From: Aulosira sp. FACHB-615
Lineage (GTDB): Bacteria > Cyanobacteriota > Cyanobacteriia > Cyanobacteriales > Nostocaceae
DNA length: 64,000 bases
NCBI RefSeq assembly: GCF_014698045.1
Contig: NZ_JACJSE010000018.1
Coordinates: forward strand, 1-64,000
Direction: 5' to 3'
Shown here: piece after piece, positions 1-8,665 of the stretch
How positions within the stretch are numbered: position 1 is the first letter of the stretch
Layout of the letters: the number at the start of each line of letters is the position of its first letter
Program-made: the position numbers and the translations under genes
The notes under the pieces: generated by a model
Told to the model about the DNA's origin: nothing
Seen by the model: only the letters and a program-made list of their open reading frames with translations
Databases searched by the model: none

Positions 1-225
1 AAACATTGTGAGTAAGTTAGTGACAACCAATCATACTCTTTCTTTAATTGGGGAATTATCTTTTTAACTTCATATCCAGATAACCCCTTACCAGTCTCCT
101 TGTATGTTTGGTTCATCAAGTTCAGACAATAATTCCAAAGCCAACGACAACTGCCAAAAGCTTGCGAAGCGTGACTGCTGTTGTTGGACATCTGGATATA
201 ACCTGACTTTGACGACTCTTAACAT
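1..225 (-). pseudogene. tnpB: IS200/IS605-family tnpB, 5' fragment with a frameshift
   Basis: Reading the minus strand from ATG 223-225 gives MLRVVKVRLYPDVQQQQSRF, the usual N-terminus of TnpB (OrfB). Around 160-168 the frame breaks at a run of T. In the next frame the family pattern resumes with FGSCRWLWNYCLNLMNQTYK and continues to the window edge. One base too many in the T run explains the break, so the copy looks inactive. TnpB is the RNA-guided nuclease of IS605-type elements, so its guide RNA would lie beyond the left edge. Only about 75 codons are visible; a programmed frameshift or sequencing error cannot be excluded. Confidence 0.72.
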
Positions 226-359
226 ATTAGAGTGAACTACGTTTGCTATAAAAGAGTATAACATAAGATTTGTTCGTTTCCTCCATGTTCTGCTCCCTGT
301 TCTTCCTGCGGAAGAATTTGGTCGCAGAACTGTCGTCAACTCACGCGCAATTCATCTCA

Positions 360-384
360 ACACTTCCGCTATCGCGGTAAGTGT
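360..384. repeat. Imperfect hairpin upstream of tnpB, possible IS end
   Basis: ACACTTCCGC and GCGGTAAGTGT form a stem with one bulged base and a 4-nt loop. IS200/IS605 elements carry subterminal hairpins outside tnpB, and this one lies about 135 bp upstream of the remnant start. Assignment as the element end is inference. Confidence 0.35.
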
Positions 385-482
385 GAGGCTTCTTGCTGCT
401 CAAGCTAAAAAATCGTCATCAATTAATAAATAAGCTTGATAATTTATGTTTAATTTACTAGCGATCGCCATCAGATATCTAA

Positions 483-597
483 AATATCGAAACAGATGAT
501 CGGGAGTTAGTGATGAGATTAGCACCACTGTATCAGGAAGACAGAGAACGCGCTAGACAACAAGGCTTACAACAAGGAGAACAACAGCTACAGTACA
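483..597 (+). pseudogene. C-terminal remnant of an Rpn/DUF4351-type PD-(D/E)XK protein
   Basis: The plus-strand frame reads NIETDDRELVMRLAPLYQED followed by a Gln/Glu/Arg-rich tail (RARQQGLQQGEQQLQ). This resembles the low-complexity C-terminus of the cyanobacterial Rpn-family nuclease/transposase proteins. A stop just upstream (480-482) and the missing nuclease core show that only a scrap remains. After about 597 the frame runs into unrelated low-complexity sequence. The assignment rests on the tail alone. Confidence 0.3.
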
Positions 598-714
598 CCC
601 AGATCAGACTTCTTTCCTACTCCCTACTCCCCATTCCCTACTCCCTACCTACACAAATTCAGGAATCAAACCTTATTCCTATAAATTGCATCTGCTCATA
701 TTACACAAATAATT

Positions 715-3306
715 TTACTTTTCATTAAACGTCCAAACGCCGTCATCCCAATCGAAATCAGTTGGGGGTGATTGTAGCCAATGCTGACAACGCAAAAGAT
801 GTAACATTGCTGCTTTATCTTGGTTGTCAAATGCTAAAACCTTGGCAAATTCAGCCCTCGCATAAGTAAACTGACGCTTGAGATAATACTCACGTCCTTT
901 GTGATAGTGTTCGATAACTTGCAATTTTTCACTGGGAATTGGGTCAGAACGTAAACCAACTAATTCATAGATAGATACTGGTTCGTTTCTACCTTTGACA
1001 CGAATGTAATCTAATTCTCTCGCCCAAATATATTCTTGGCAGGGTTTAAATGTATTGTCACTCAGAATAATATCGCAACCATATTGTTTGCTGACGCTTT
1101 CTAAGCGAGAACCCAGGTTAACACCATCACCAATGGCGGTAAATTCCATCCGCTTACTTGAACCGATATTGCCACTAATCACAGTATCGGAATTAATGCC
1201 AATGCCAATATTAATTCTTGGTTTATTCGCAGCGTAACGACGTTGGTTAAATTCGTGCAAGCGATGACGCATTTCTATGGATGTTTGTACCGCCATCCAA
1301 GCATGTTCTTCTAAAGGTAGAGGTGAACCAAACACGGCCATAATGGCATCACCGATGTATTTATCGAGAGTGCCTTTATGTTTAAAAACCGCTTCTACCA
1401 TTGATTCAAAATATTCATTTAGCATACTCACCACTTCTTCTGCTTCTAGGTTTTCTGTCAAAGTGGTGTAGCCGCGAATATCCGAGAACAAGATGGAAAC
1501 TTCTTTGCGATCGCCTCCTAATTTGGCATCATCTAACTTGAGTAATTCTTCCGCCAATTCCTGAGTCATGTAGCGGTACATAGTACTCTTGAGGCGTTTC
1601 TCATCGCTAATGTCTTCCATCACCACCAACGCACCCCGGACTTGCTGTTGGTCGTTGACATCGGCTATGGAGTTAATTGATAAATTAATACTGTGTTGTT
1701 CTTGTTCTGTACCAGTGCTGATGAGCGTGCGGTCTGGATAATATTGCTGACGGCGTTTGATATCATCTCCGTGTAGAGCGTCTTGAAACCATTTGCTAAA
1801 GTCGCCTTCTTTAATTGCGATCGCTTCATCAATTGATTTCCCTTCTAAACGTTCTTCGGCTTCTACACCTAGCAAGCGTTTCGCACTTTCATTGGCAGCA
1901 ATAATACAACCTGATTTATCGGTAGAAATAACACCATTAGAAAGACTCCGCAAAATATCTCGCTGCATTTGTTCTTGTTGCTTAACTGTGGCAAACAATT
2001 GAGCATTTTGCAGCGCCACCCCCGCTTGAATATTAAAAGCTTCCATAAAATCTTCGTCGTTGCGGTCGAAGCTGGCTTGGAAGCATTCTGGCGCTTTTGG
2101 CCAAGTTGCAGGATTATAGGGCGGAAATTCACCCGATTTCTTTTTATTGACCAACTGTGTAACACCAATCAATTGTTGATCGGCGTTAAACACTGGCATA
2201 CACAATAAGCTACAGGTACGGTAGCCATTTTGTTGGTCAAGTTTTTTGGCTGTTTCTGAGTCGGGATTATCGTACAAATCAAAGGGAATATTTAGGGTTT
2301 TGCCAGATGCAGCCACTATCCCCGCAAAACCTTTACCGATGGGTACACGTAATTCTCTTTTTGTCCCATCATCTTGAGTAATTTTCGTCCATAATTCATG
2401 ACGATCGCGATCAATTAACCACAAGGTACTGCGATCGGCGTTCATCAGTTCCTTGGCTTCGTCCATTACCCGCTTCAGGGTATCTTCTAAATCCAGACTG
2501 CTTTGGCTCAAAGATTTGATGGCTTTCATCAACGCCGCCGCCGCCCTTTGTTTTTGCGTCGCCATGTAAAAAGAGCGTGAAGATTCTAAAATCAGGCGAA
2601 TTGATGGCGCAAATTCTTGAAATAACTGTTCGTCACTGCGTGTAAAACCTACTGTATCAATTCGCTCTGCTAATGGGGCGTTGATATCGTGGATAGACTT
2701 TAATTTGTTCAGTAACTGCACTACTGCTACTAACTGCCCTTGTTCATTTAACAGTGGCAAAGCCAGCATTGTATAGGTACGGTAGCCGGTCACTTTTTCT
2801 TGGGCTTGGGCAAAGATTGACCGGGGGTCACTATAAAAATCAAACGGAATATTAACTACTTGTTTGAGGGTGGCGACTTCACCCGCAATGCCTTTATCGG
2901 CTGGGATGCGAATTTCTAAGGAGCGATCGCCTTCTCCCGCCGCTACAATTGACCATAATTCTTGTTTTTCTTCATCTAACAAAAATATAGTCGTCCGGTC
3001 TGCTCCTAATAATTCCCCAGTTTTTAAGGTAATTGACTGCAACATTTCTTGCAGGATTGTCTCAAACCCATGAGAATCTAGCATTGACAGGGTTTGATGT
3101 ACAATCTGTAACTTATGCTCAACTTCAGTCACCACTTGTTTAAAAGTGTCCTGAGTCAAAGGAGCCAGAAAAGTAGAAATAGTTCCTTTTCTTCTGGCAA
3201 GGGCACCCACAGGAGCTGAATTGGGTTGTAATTGTTGATTTTCTTGGTTGTGAACACCAATAATTAAATCAGCGGTCTCCCCAACACCACGTTGATGCAC
3301 TGTCAT
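715..3306 (-). CDS. cyaB: Adenylate cyclase with tandem GAF domains and PAS (CyaB type)
   Basis: An 863-residue soluble class III nucleotide cyclase that makes cAMP from ATP. Domain order: variable N-terminus (1-60), GAF-A (about 75-230), GAF-B (about 265-440, with a GYRTCSLLCMPV core), PAS (about 455-560), catalytic domain (about 600-790), and a short TPR-like tail. The catalytic domain shows FSDIRGYT (metal Asp near 606) and a second Asp in KYIGDAIMAVFG. The layout and length match Anabaena CyaB1/CyaB2, in which cAMP binds a GAF domain and activates the enzyme. Which of the two paralogues it is cannot be settled here. The gene is monocistronic, with about 1 kb of non-coding DNA upstream. 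Confidence 0.93.
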   Translation of the reverse strand: MTVHQRGVGETADLIIGVHNQENQQLQPNSAPVGALARRKGTISTFLAPLTQDTFKQVVTEVEHKLQIVHQTLSMLDSHGFETILQEMLQSITLKTGELLGADRTTIFLLDEEKQELWSIVAAGEGDRSLEIRIPADKGIAGEVATLKQVVNIPFDFYSDPRSIFAQAQEKVTGYRTYTMLALPLLNEQGQLVAVVQLLNKLKSIHDINAPLAERIDTVGFTRSDEQLFQEFAPSIRLILESSRSFYMATQKQRAAAALMKAIKSLSQSSLDLEDTLKRVMDEAKELMNADRSTLWLIDRDRHELWTKITQDDGTKRELRVPIGKGFAGIVAASGKTLNIPFDLYDNPDSETAKKLDQQNGYRTCSLLCMPVFNADQQLIGVTQLVNKKKSGEFPPYNPATWPKAPECFQASFDRNDEDFMEAFNIQAGVALQNAQLFATVKQQEQMQRDILRSLSNGVISTDKSGCIIAANESAKRLLGVEAEERLEGKSIDEAIAIKEGDFSKWFQDALHGDDIKRRQQYYPDRTLISTGTEQEQHSINLSINSIADVNDQQQVRGALVVMEDISDEKRLKSTMYRYMTQELAEELLKLDDAKLGGDRKEVSILFSDIRGYTTLTENLEAEEVVSMLNEYFESMVEAVFKHKGTLDKYIGDAIMAVFGSPLPLEEHAWMAVQTSIEMRHRLHEFNQRRYAANKPRINIGIGINSDTVISGNIGSSKRMEFTAIGDGVNLGSRLESVSKQYGCDIILSDNTFKPCQEYIWARELDYIRVKGRNEPVSIYELVGLRSDPIPSEKLQVIEHYHKGREYYLKRQFTYARAEFAKVLAFDNQDKAAMLHLLRCQHWLQSPPTDFDWDDGVWTFNEK

Positions 3307-3838
3307 AAGTAGTTTTTTTATAGCAAGAATTAGACTTTAGGAATAATTAACAATGTCATTAGTTTTATTTATGTATAGCTCAAAGCTATACAAGGATTGA
3401 CATTACCCACAGTTTAATCGCTTGTTGAGCAAGCGTCATCCTGCTTTACCCCTGTCTTTGCCAATCCTCGGTTTGATGGAATTTGGGCGTAAACAAATAT
3501 AGTGCTTTTTCTGGCCATGTTCTTTGCTGAAGATACGATAGCGAAAACTCAGCTGTCATGCGGAATTTTCGTGGATGAGACCAAATTCCGTCAGATGTGA
3601 TTGATCTGGCAGACAATATCTATGAGACTAGTATTTTGATAATTCCCAAAGTTTTGGCTAAACTAACAGCCCTAGTTTTTGGAAAGATGGTAGTTCCCTG
3701 TAATACTTTAATTTTATCAATTTTTAGATTTTTCTGGAGTTGACTCAATTTTGTACAAATTGCCCAGTGGCGATGATACTGAGTTCGACAAGGTAGACAG
3801 GGTAAATTGTTGAAATTATCTGTAAAGGCTGGGAGTAG

Positions 3839-3897
3839 GTAGGGGCGGGTTTACTCAATCAATCTGTACATAAAATTCTTCATCAACCCGCCCTTAC
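3839..3897. repeat. Dispersed inverted repeat in the cyaB upstream region
   Basis: GTAGGGGCGGGTT (3839-3851) is inverted at 3885-3897 (AACCCGCCCTTAC) with one mismatch. Hairpins of this G/C-rich type are common intergenic repeats in Nostocales. The rest of 3307-4373 is AT-rich non-coding DNA in which I see no gene. Confidence 0.55.
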
Positions 3898-4373
3898 AGA
3901 AGTAGGAAAGAGCATTTTATTAGAGATTTTTGATTTATCAAGCATAGAAACTAGCGTTGATTATTGAATAAATCTAGATATCTGTGAATTACTAGAAATC
4001 TATCTTTAGATAAATGAAATTTCCCCAAGATTTCGTATTAAGTTTAAATTACTTTTTAATTGCTTGTTAAAGAAATATAACATTATTGAGGTCTGTAACA
4101 TCGCTCTAGACTGACTTTACAGCTAGGCTTTGCCGCCGCGAAAGAATCTCCAGCCTAATACCGTAGTTTAAAAGCTGAATAGATTAATTATTTGCGAATA
4201 AACATCACTATTTTAGGGGTTATTGTTGAGTAATTCCGGTAAATTTATCGGAATTAATGTCTTCAAAAAATGATAAAAACGTCTATTGACCCCTGAAAAA
4301 TATCAGATTAATGTTGTAGGTAAGTCCGGCAAAGGACGCGATAAAAGCATCAAAAAATCAGGAGATTTTTCTT

Positions 4374-4739
4374 ATGATGATGATGATGATGACTGAATCC
4401 ATGACTGCGGAAATGCAAACCTGTATGAACGCTTGCATGGAATGTCAGAAAATGTGCATGGAAACTATGACTTACTGCATGAGTAAAGGCGGTATGTACA
4501 TGGATATGGCTATGATGGGCATGATGCGTGATTGCTCTGAGATGTGCATGATGTGTATGAACATGATGATGGGTGGTTCCGAATTTATGGGACGCACTTG
4601 TATGTTGTGTGCTGAGATGTGCGATCGCTGTGCCATGACTTGTGAAAAAATGAGCGATGATGCCAAAATGATGGAATGTGCCGCAGCTTGCCGTAAATGC
4701 GCCGAAGCCTGCCGTTCTATGAACATGATGCCTGCTTAA
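4374..4739 (+). CDS. Four-helix-bundle copper-binding protein (Csp/DUF326-like), Cys- and Met-rich
   Basis: A 121-residue protein beginning with six methionines, dense in Cys and Met pairs such as CMNACMECQKMC, CSEMCMMCMNMMM, CAEMCDRC and CAAACRKCAEAC. The C-x3-C spacing on helices is typical of copper-storage Csp-type four-helix bundles, which bind many Cu(I) ions inside the bundle. No signal peptide is evident, suggesting a cytosolic Csp3-like role. A clear Shine-Dalgarno (GGAG, 4361-4364) sits 9 nt before the ATG, and a strong hairpin follows the gene. Metal specificity is inferred from the family. Confidence 0.8.
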   Translation: MMMMMMTESMTAEMQTCMNACMECQKMCMETMTYCMSKGGMYMDMAMMGMMRDCSEMCMMCMNMMMGGSEFMGRTCMLCAEMCDRCAMTCEKMSDDAKMMECAAACRKCAEACRSMNMMPA

Positions 4740-4778
4740 TTTAATTACTTCGCAGAAGTTTCTCTGCAACCTATTATT

Positions 4779-4811
4779 CAAACGCCCAGGCTGTATCAGT
4801 CTGGGCGTTTG
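4779..4811. terminator. 11-bp hairpin downstream of the copper-protein gene
   Basis: CAAACGCCCAG and CTGGGCGTTTG pair perfectly across an 11-nt loop, 40 bp after the stop. The following bases are only moderately T-rich, so it may be a weak or bidirectional terminator. Confidence 0.6.
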
Positions 4812-4890
4812 AAGTTGTTTTGGAGCAGAAGTCAGAACTTGTCATACCAAATTTAAAAATGATTGCGACAAATGAATTGCCCAAAAGCTT

Positions 4891-5007
4891 ATACCATTTC
4901 ACGAAATTACTGATAGAAATCGCTTCCTCTGCAACTCTGCTTCTGGTCGCCGAGCGAAGTCGAGGCGCTACTTGCATATCCGTATCATTTTTAAAGTGAA
5001 ATGGTAT
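4891..5007. mobile_element. MITE-like element, 117 bp, 12-bp terminal inverted repeats
   Basis: ATACCATTTCAC (4891-4902) and GTGAAATGGTAT (4996-5007) are perfect inverted repeats bounding a non-coding core. A second, outer inverted match lies around it (AAAAATGATT near 4855; AATCATTTTT-like near 4985), suggesting nested insertion. No transposase is encoded. Confidence 0.55.
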
Positions 5008-5201
5008 TACCAGTAAAGCCTGTCTCAATCCAAAATCTGTCTTGAAAAGTTTGCTCAAGTCGGGGAACCCGCCCACGCAACTTTTCGCAAAATCTAAAAT
5101 CCAAAATGGTATAACCTGCTATAAATTGCGGAAATTGTTGTGGAAAAGTTGGAGCTATTATTTCTGGATAGTTTAAAAGATCAGTTTCCCAGGAGTGAAT
5201 T

Positions 5202-5840
5202 ATGCAAATTCACAACAAGCAAATTCAGCAATGGATTTTGTCACCAATTTTGATGAGTTTAGTCGCAGCAGGAACAATTGCTTACCAAGTTCCAGTTAAT
5301 GCTTCTGTAACTAACCAAGCGATCGCAAAACCAATAGTGACATTAGCACAAGCTTCAGGAGTTTACCGCAGCGATCGCTTTCGTTTTCGCTTTGGTTACT
5401 CCAACAAAGATTTTGTCATAGATAACAAGATATCAACTCCGAAAAATAATGTTGGTGAGCCTCTCGCAGCTATTGACATCTGGACTAAACAACACGCCCA
5501 AAAAATTCGCGCTGGAGCTTATGCAGGTGGTACAGAATATCCTGCTAATGTTCAAGTTGCTGTATACAATAATCCCCGTAAATTCTCTTTGCAGCAGTGG
5601 ATAAAACAGAGTAACCAGTTTTCCGCAACCCGTGACTTTAAATCTGCGAAAATTGCCGGACAAACGGGCGTAAAATTTTATTCTAGTGGGTTATACGAAA
5701 ACGAACACGTTGCTTTTATTAGTCCTAAAGATTCTCGAATTATTGTTGTGTCATTATCCAAAACTGGTTACGGTAACAATGATGCTGTTTACAGACGAGC
5801 ATATCAACAAGTTGTAAACTCCTTCACGTTCCTGAAATAG
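5202..5840 (+). CDS. Exported conserved hypothetical protein
   Basis: A 212-residue protein with an N-terminal signal peptide: a polar start, then hydrophobic ILSPILMSLVAAGTIAY, with likely cleavage after NAS or a nearby Ala. The mature part begins with a basic, aromatic segment (YRSDRFRFRFGYSNKDFVID) and has mixed alpha/beta character. It loosely recalls PsbP-like or stress-associated periplasmic proteins of cyanobacteria, but I see no diagnostic motif. The preceding AGGAG (5190-5194) supports the ATG. Function unknown. Confidence 0.75.
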   Translation: MQIHNKQIQQWILSPILMSLVAAGTIAYQVPVNASVTNQAIAKPIVTLAQASGVYRSDRFRFRFGYSNKDFVIDNKISTPKNNVGEPLAAIDIWTKQHAQKIRAGAYAGGTEYPANVQVAVYNNPRKFSLQQWIKQSNQFSATRDFKSAKIAGQTGVKFYSSGLYENEHVAFISPKDSRIIVVSLSKTGYGNNDAVYRRAYQQVVNSFTFLK

Positions 5841-5923
5841 ATCAAAAGGGATAGGGATGTACTTGCTCAAAACCCTTACACTTCATACTCTTTCACCCTT
5901 ACACTCATTCTTAACTAGGACTT

Positions 5924-6230
5924 ATACCAATTTAATATGAAGACGCATATAAAAATCAATTACCCCCCTTAATCCCCCCTTGGAAAGGGGGGAAATAAGA
6001 CAATCTAGTTCCCTCCCCTTTATAAGGGGAGGGTTAGGGCTTTCAAGGGCAGGTTTTTAAACCTTCGATAAATAGTTGAGAATATTCTCAATTATGAAAC
6101 GTAGTTTTAACTGTTCAGACAATAATTTTGGTTTTAAAAGCCCAAAAATTTGTCTAATAAAAAAAGCCTGCCCTTGAAAGGAGGGTTAGGGAGGGGTAAA
6201 ATACTGTGCAGCTTTACATAAAATTGGTAT
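5924..6230. mobile_element. MITE-like element, 307 bp, with internal inverted repeat
   Basis: ATACCAATTT (5924-5933) and AAATTGGTAT (6221-6230) are perfect terminal inverted repeats. Inside, CTTTCAAGGGCAGG (6040-6053) is perfectly inverted at 6167-6180, and G/C-rich direct copies flank these arms. No ORF is present. It fills most of the 575-bp gap between 5841 and 6415. Confidence 0.55.
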
Positions 6231-6342
6231 TACGCATCAAAACGAAAAATCAATGGTTTTGGCGAGGGTATAGGGGTATAGGGTGTATTTATTCAAAATC
6301 CTTACACCTAATCTCCACAGATAATCTTTGTGCGTGAGTCTT

Positions 6343-6389
6343 GAATAAAAAACAGCAGGGGAAAGGTGAATCCATTTTCCTCTGCTGTT
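6343..6389 (-). terminator. Rho-independent terminator of the LCP gene
   Basis: On the minus strand an AACAGCAG...CTGCTGTT stem, extended by GGAAA/TTTCC, is followed by TTTTTTATT. It lies 27 bp past the stop of the LCP-family gene. Confidence 0.75.
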
Positions 6390-6415
6390 GAAAAAGTCTG
6401 TGATTTAATTAATTG

Positions 6416-7858
6416 CTAATAAGATTGAGTCGACGAATCATTCAAAGGCATTTGATGTTGTAGCCAATCTTTGCCTACTTGAATGCTGACATCAGAATAT
6501 AGGCTACCAGTGCTTTCGACACGGACTTCGCCAATTCCTAGAAGATCCCGTATTGATTCCGCACTACTGCCATCTCCTTGTTGAGCAACAATGTGGGTGA
6601 CTTCTAATGGTTCAGTCCAAGGCTTGGCGATATAAACATTCCGATAACCAGCCCTTTCTAAAGCGCGAATTAAAGGACGTAGGGCGGCGCGATCGCTTCC
6701 TGTGCTATCTTGAATGGCAACGCGCACAGAACCAGGATCACTCGCTTGTGGCTCAGTATTTTCAGCCTCTGATTCTAAGCCGAATTGTTTAGCCATAAGC
6801 TTGGCAATGCCATTTTTGCTAGGCAACCAATAGCTGGCATCATACTCGCCTTTCTCGCTAAAGCGTCCTGGCAGCATTAACATCTCCATGTTGGAGCGAT
6901 TAGTCCGCACACCAAAGCCTAATAAAGCAACTAATTCTTCTACCGTTAAGTTAGTGTCAATGTGTTCTTTGACGACATTCAGAACTTTGGGTAATTGCGC
7001 TAAGGTTGCAGGGTTGAGGCTTTGATCAGTTAAAGCTCGGATGACCATTTGCTGGCGTTGAATCCGACCAATATCACCTAATTCATCATGACGAAAACGC
7101 AGCAATTGTAGTGCTTGGTCGCCGTTGAGATGTTGCTTACCCGCTTTTAAATTAATATATAGATGTTGAGATTCATCTTTGTATTTCATGTCTTTGGGAA
7201 CATAGACTGTAACGCCACCCAAAGCATCAATGAGTTTAGCAACTCCCAAAACATTAATCCGAATGTAGCGGTCAATACCAACACCACCCAAGAGATTGCT
7301 GACGGTTTTGGCTGTTAAAGCCGGGCCGCCTTCCACATTGGCGGCGTTAATTTTTCTTGTGCCATAGCCTTCGATTTCTGTGCGAGTATCTCTGGGAATC
7401 GAAAGCATGACTATTTTTTTGGTCTGTGGGTCAAATTTGACCAATAGCATCACATCCGAAAGACCATCAAAAGAGTTGACTTGGGGCAAGTAGCGGAGGT
7501 TTTTAGCTTCTTCGGGAGGATTTTGAACATCGGGGGGTAGTACGCTCATCCCCATGACTAAAAGATTCACCGGACGAGTTAATTCAGAAAAGCGCAACCC
7601 ACCACCGGCGATCGCATCGCTGTCAAAGACGGCTTCTTCTTGGGGACTGAGATCGGCTTGCTGCAATGGCGTTCTAGTCAAAGAAACTGCCAATAAAGCA
7701 CCAGCCATTGCTGATACCATTGCAATGCCGCTCATCCCCACCCAGAACCACAACCAACGTCCCGATTTAGGGTTTATCGACTTTCTACCCTTCATATTGG
7801 GGGTTTTTGAGTGGTTTTCTTCCGCCGAAGTTCTTTGAATGGTCACAGACTTCCTCAC
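6416..7858 (-). CDS. LytR-CpsA-Psr (LCP) family protein with LytR_C domain
   Basis: A 480-residue membrane-anchored enzyme. It has a basic cytoplasmic tail (1-32), one transmembrane segment (about 33-57) and an extracytoplasmic LCP domain (about 130-290). Family motifs include MLSIPRDTRTEI, KINAANVEGG, and the Arg-rich LLRFRHDELGDIGRIQRQQ. A C-terminal LytR_C domain (about 380-470) follows. LCP proteins transfer lipid-linked glycans to peptidoglycan or other envelope acceptors; in cyanobacteria the acceptor is uncertain. Transcribed alone, with its own terminator. Confidence 0.9.
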   Translation of the reverse strand: MRKSVTIQRTSAEENHSKTPNMKGRKSINPKSGRWLWFWVGMSGIAMVSAMAGALLAVSLTRTPLQQADLSPQEEAVFDSDAIAGGGLRFSELTRPVNLLVMGMSVLPPDVQNPPEEAKNLRYLPQVNSFDGLSDVMLLVKFDPQTKKIVMLSIPRDTRTEIEGYGTRKINAANVEGGPALTAKTVSNLLGGVGIDRYIRINVLGVAKLIDALGGVTVYVPKDMKYKDESQHLYINLKAGKQHLNGDQALQLLRFRHDELGDIGRIQRQQMVIRALTDQSLNPATLAQLPKVLNVVKEHIDTNLTVEELVALLGFGVRTNRSNMEMLMLPGRFSEKGEYDASYWLPSKNGIAKLMAKQFGLESEAENTEPQASDPGSVRVAIQDSTGSDRAALRPLIRALERAGYRNVYIAKPWTEPLEVTHIVAQQGDGSSAESIRDLLGIGEVRVESTGSLYSDVSIQVGKDWLQHQMPLNDSSTQSY

Positions 7859-8125
7859 ACTTGCTGATTAAATTCGGTAAATTTGCAGATTATCAGTATG
7901 CAAATAATCAACTCATAGTAGTTAACTCTTAATTAACCATGTTGACTTTTCGCTATTATGTCAACCACAACACTTATAGCAGGATTTTTATTTTTTGGGG
8001 CAAATCCTGATATGTTTTATTGAAGTATGACAACAATAAGTCACTTTGACTAGATCCGCTAGAAGATAATTTGTAATTAGATAAAAATTCAGTAAAAATA
8101 CCGTCTAGAGATTGACAAAACAGCA

Positions 8126-8557
8126 TCACGATAAATACTTGCCCAAGACTCGCTCGGCTAGGTAGCTCAACCCTGGTAAACGACTAGATTGACCGCGAAT
8201 AATCCGAAAAATTAGCCAAATACTCACTAAAAAATAACCAGATGTCAGAAAGCTATTGAGTATTAATAAACGCAAGGCAAAAAATTCCGAAGATGCTGAT
8301 CCAGTTGCTAATAAGAGATAAGCTAAAAGCCAAGCAAATGTCATAGTAACAGACTGGCGGCTAACTATTAGTTGTTCCCGACTTCCTTGACGACGGTAGA
8401 GAGTCCACAGAGATGGCAGCACCCCAATCACGGGAATAACATAAATCACTAAATTTATTTTATTGGGGCGGGAGTTTTGACTAAAAATCTCAGGTGAGGT
8501 AGGGTGATCCCTGTCCTCTCTCCCGAAAGAATCATGAATTGGGTCAAAATTTTCCAT
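8126..8557 (-). CDS. Small multi-pass membrane protein, conserved in cyanobacteria
   Basis: A 143-residue protein with a polar N-terminus (1-34) and three to four hydrophobic segments: about 35-52, 68-86, 90-110 and 108-122. The pattern resembles the small Tic20/DUF4870-like membrane proteins of cyanobacteria, but no signature residue decides it. It is divergent from the transporter gene at 8666, with about 108 bp between them that must hold both promoters. Confidence 0.6.
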   Translation of the reverse strand: MENFDPIHDSFGREDRDHPTSPEIFSQNSRPNKINLVIYVIPVIGVLPSLWTLYRRQGSREQLIVSRQSVTMTFAWLLAYLLLATGSASSEFFALRLLILNSFLTSGYFLVSIWLIFRIIRGQSSRLPGLSYLAERVLGKYLS

Positions 8558-8665
8558 TTGGCTGAGTCTAATCCTAAACTAGAGGGATGAAAGACTGTAA
8601 TGTAGTTAGAGATAATAGGCTTTAGAGAAAGATTTTATTTAGTTTTATCTCGCAAGCGGCTAAAG

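Noticed and set aside
4350..4781. Long minus-strand His-rich frame opposite the copper-protein gene
   Set aside because: It is the antisense reading of ATG-rich codons (CAT = His); the plus strand has the ribosome site and the family Cys pattern.
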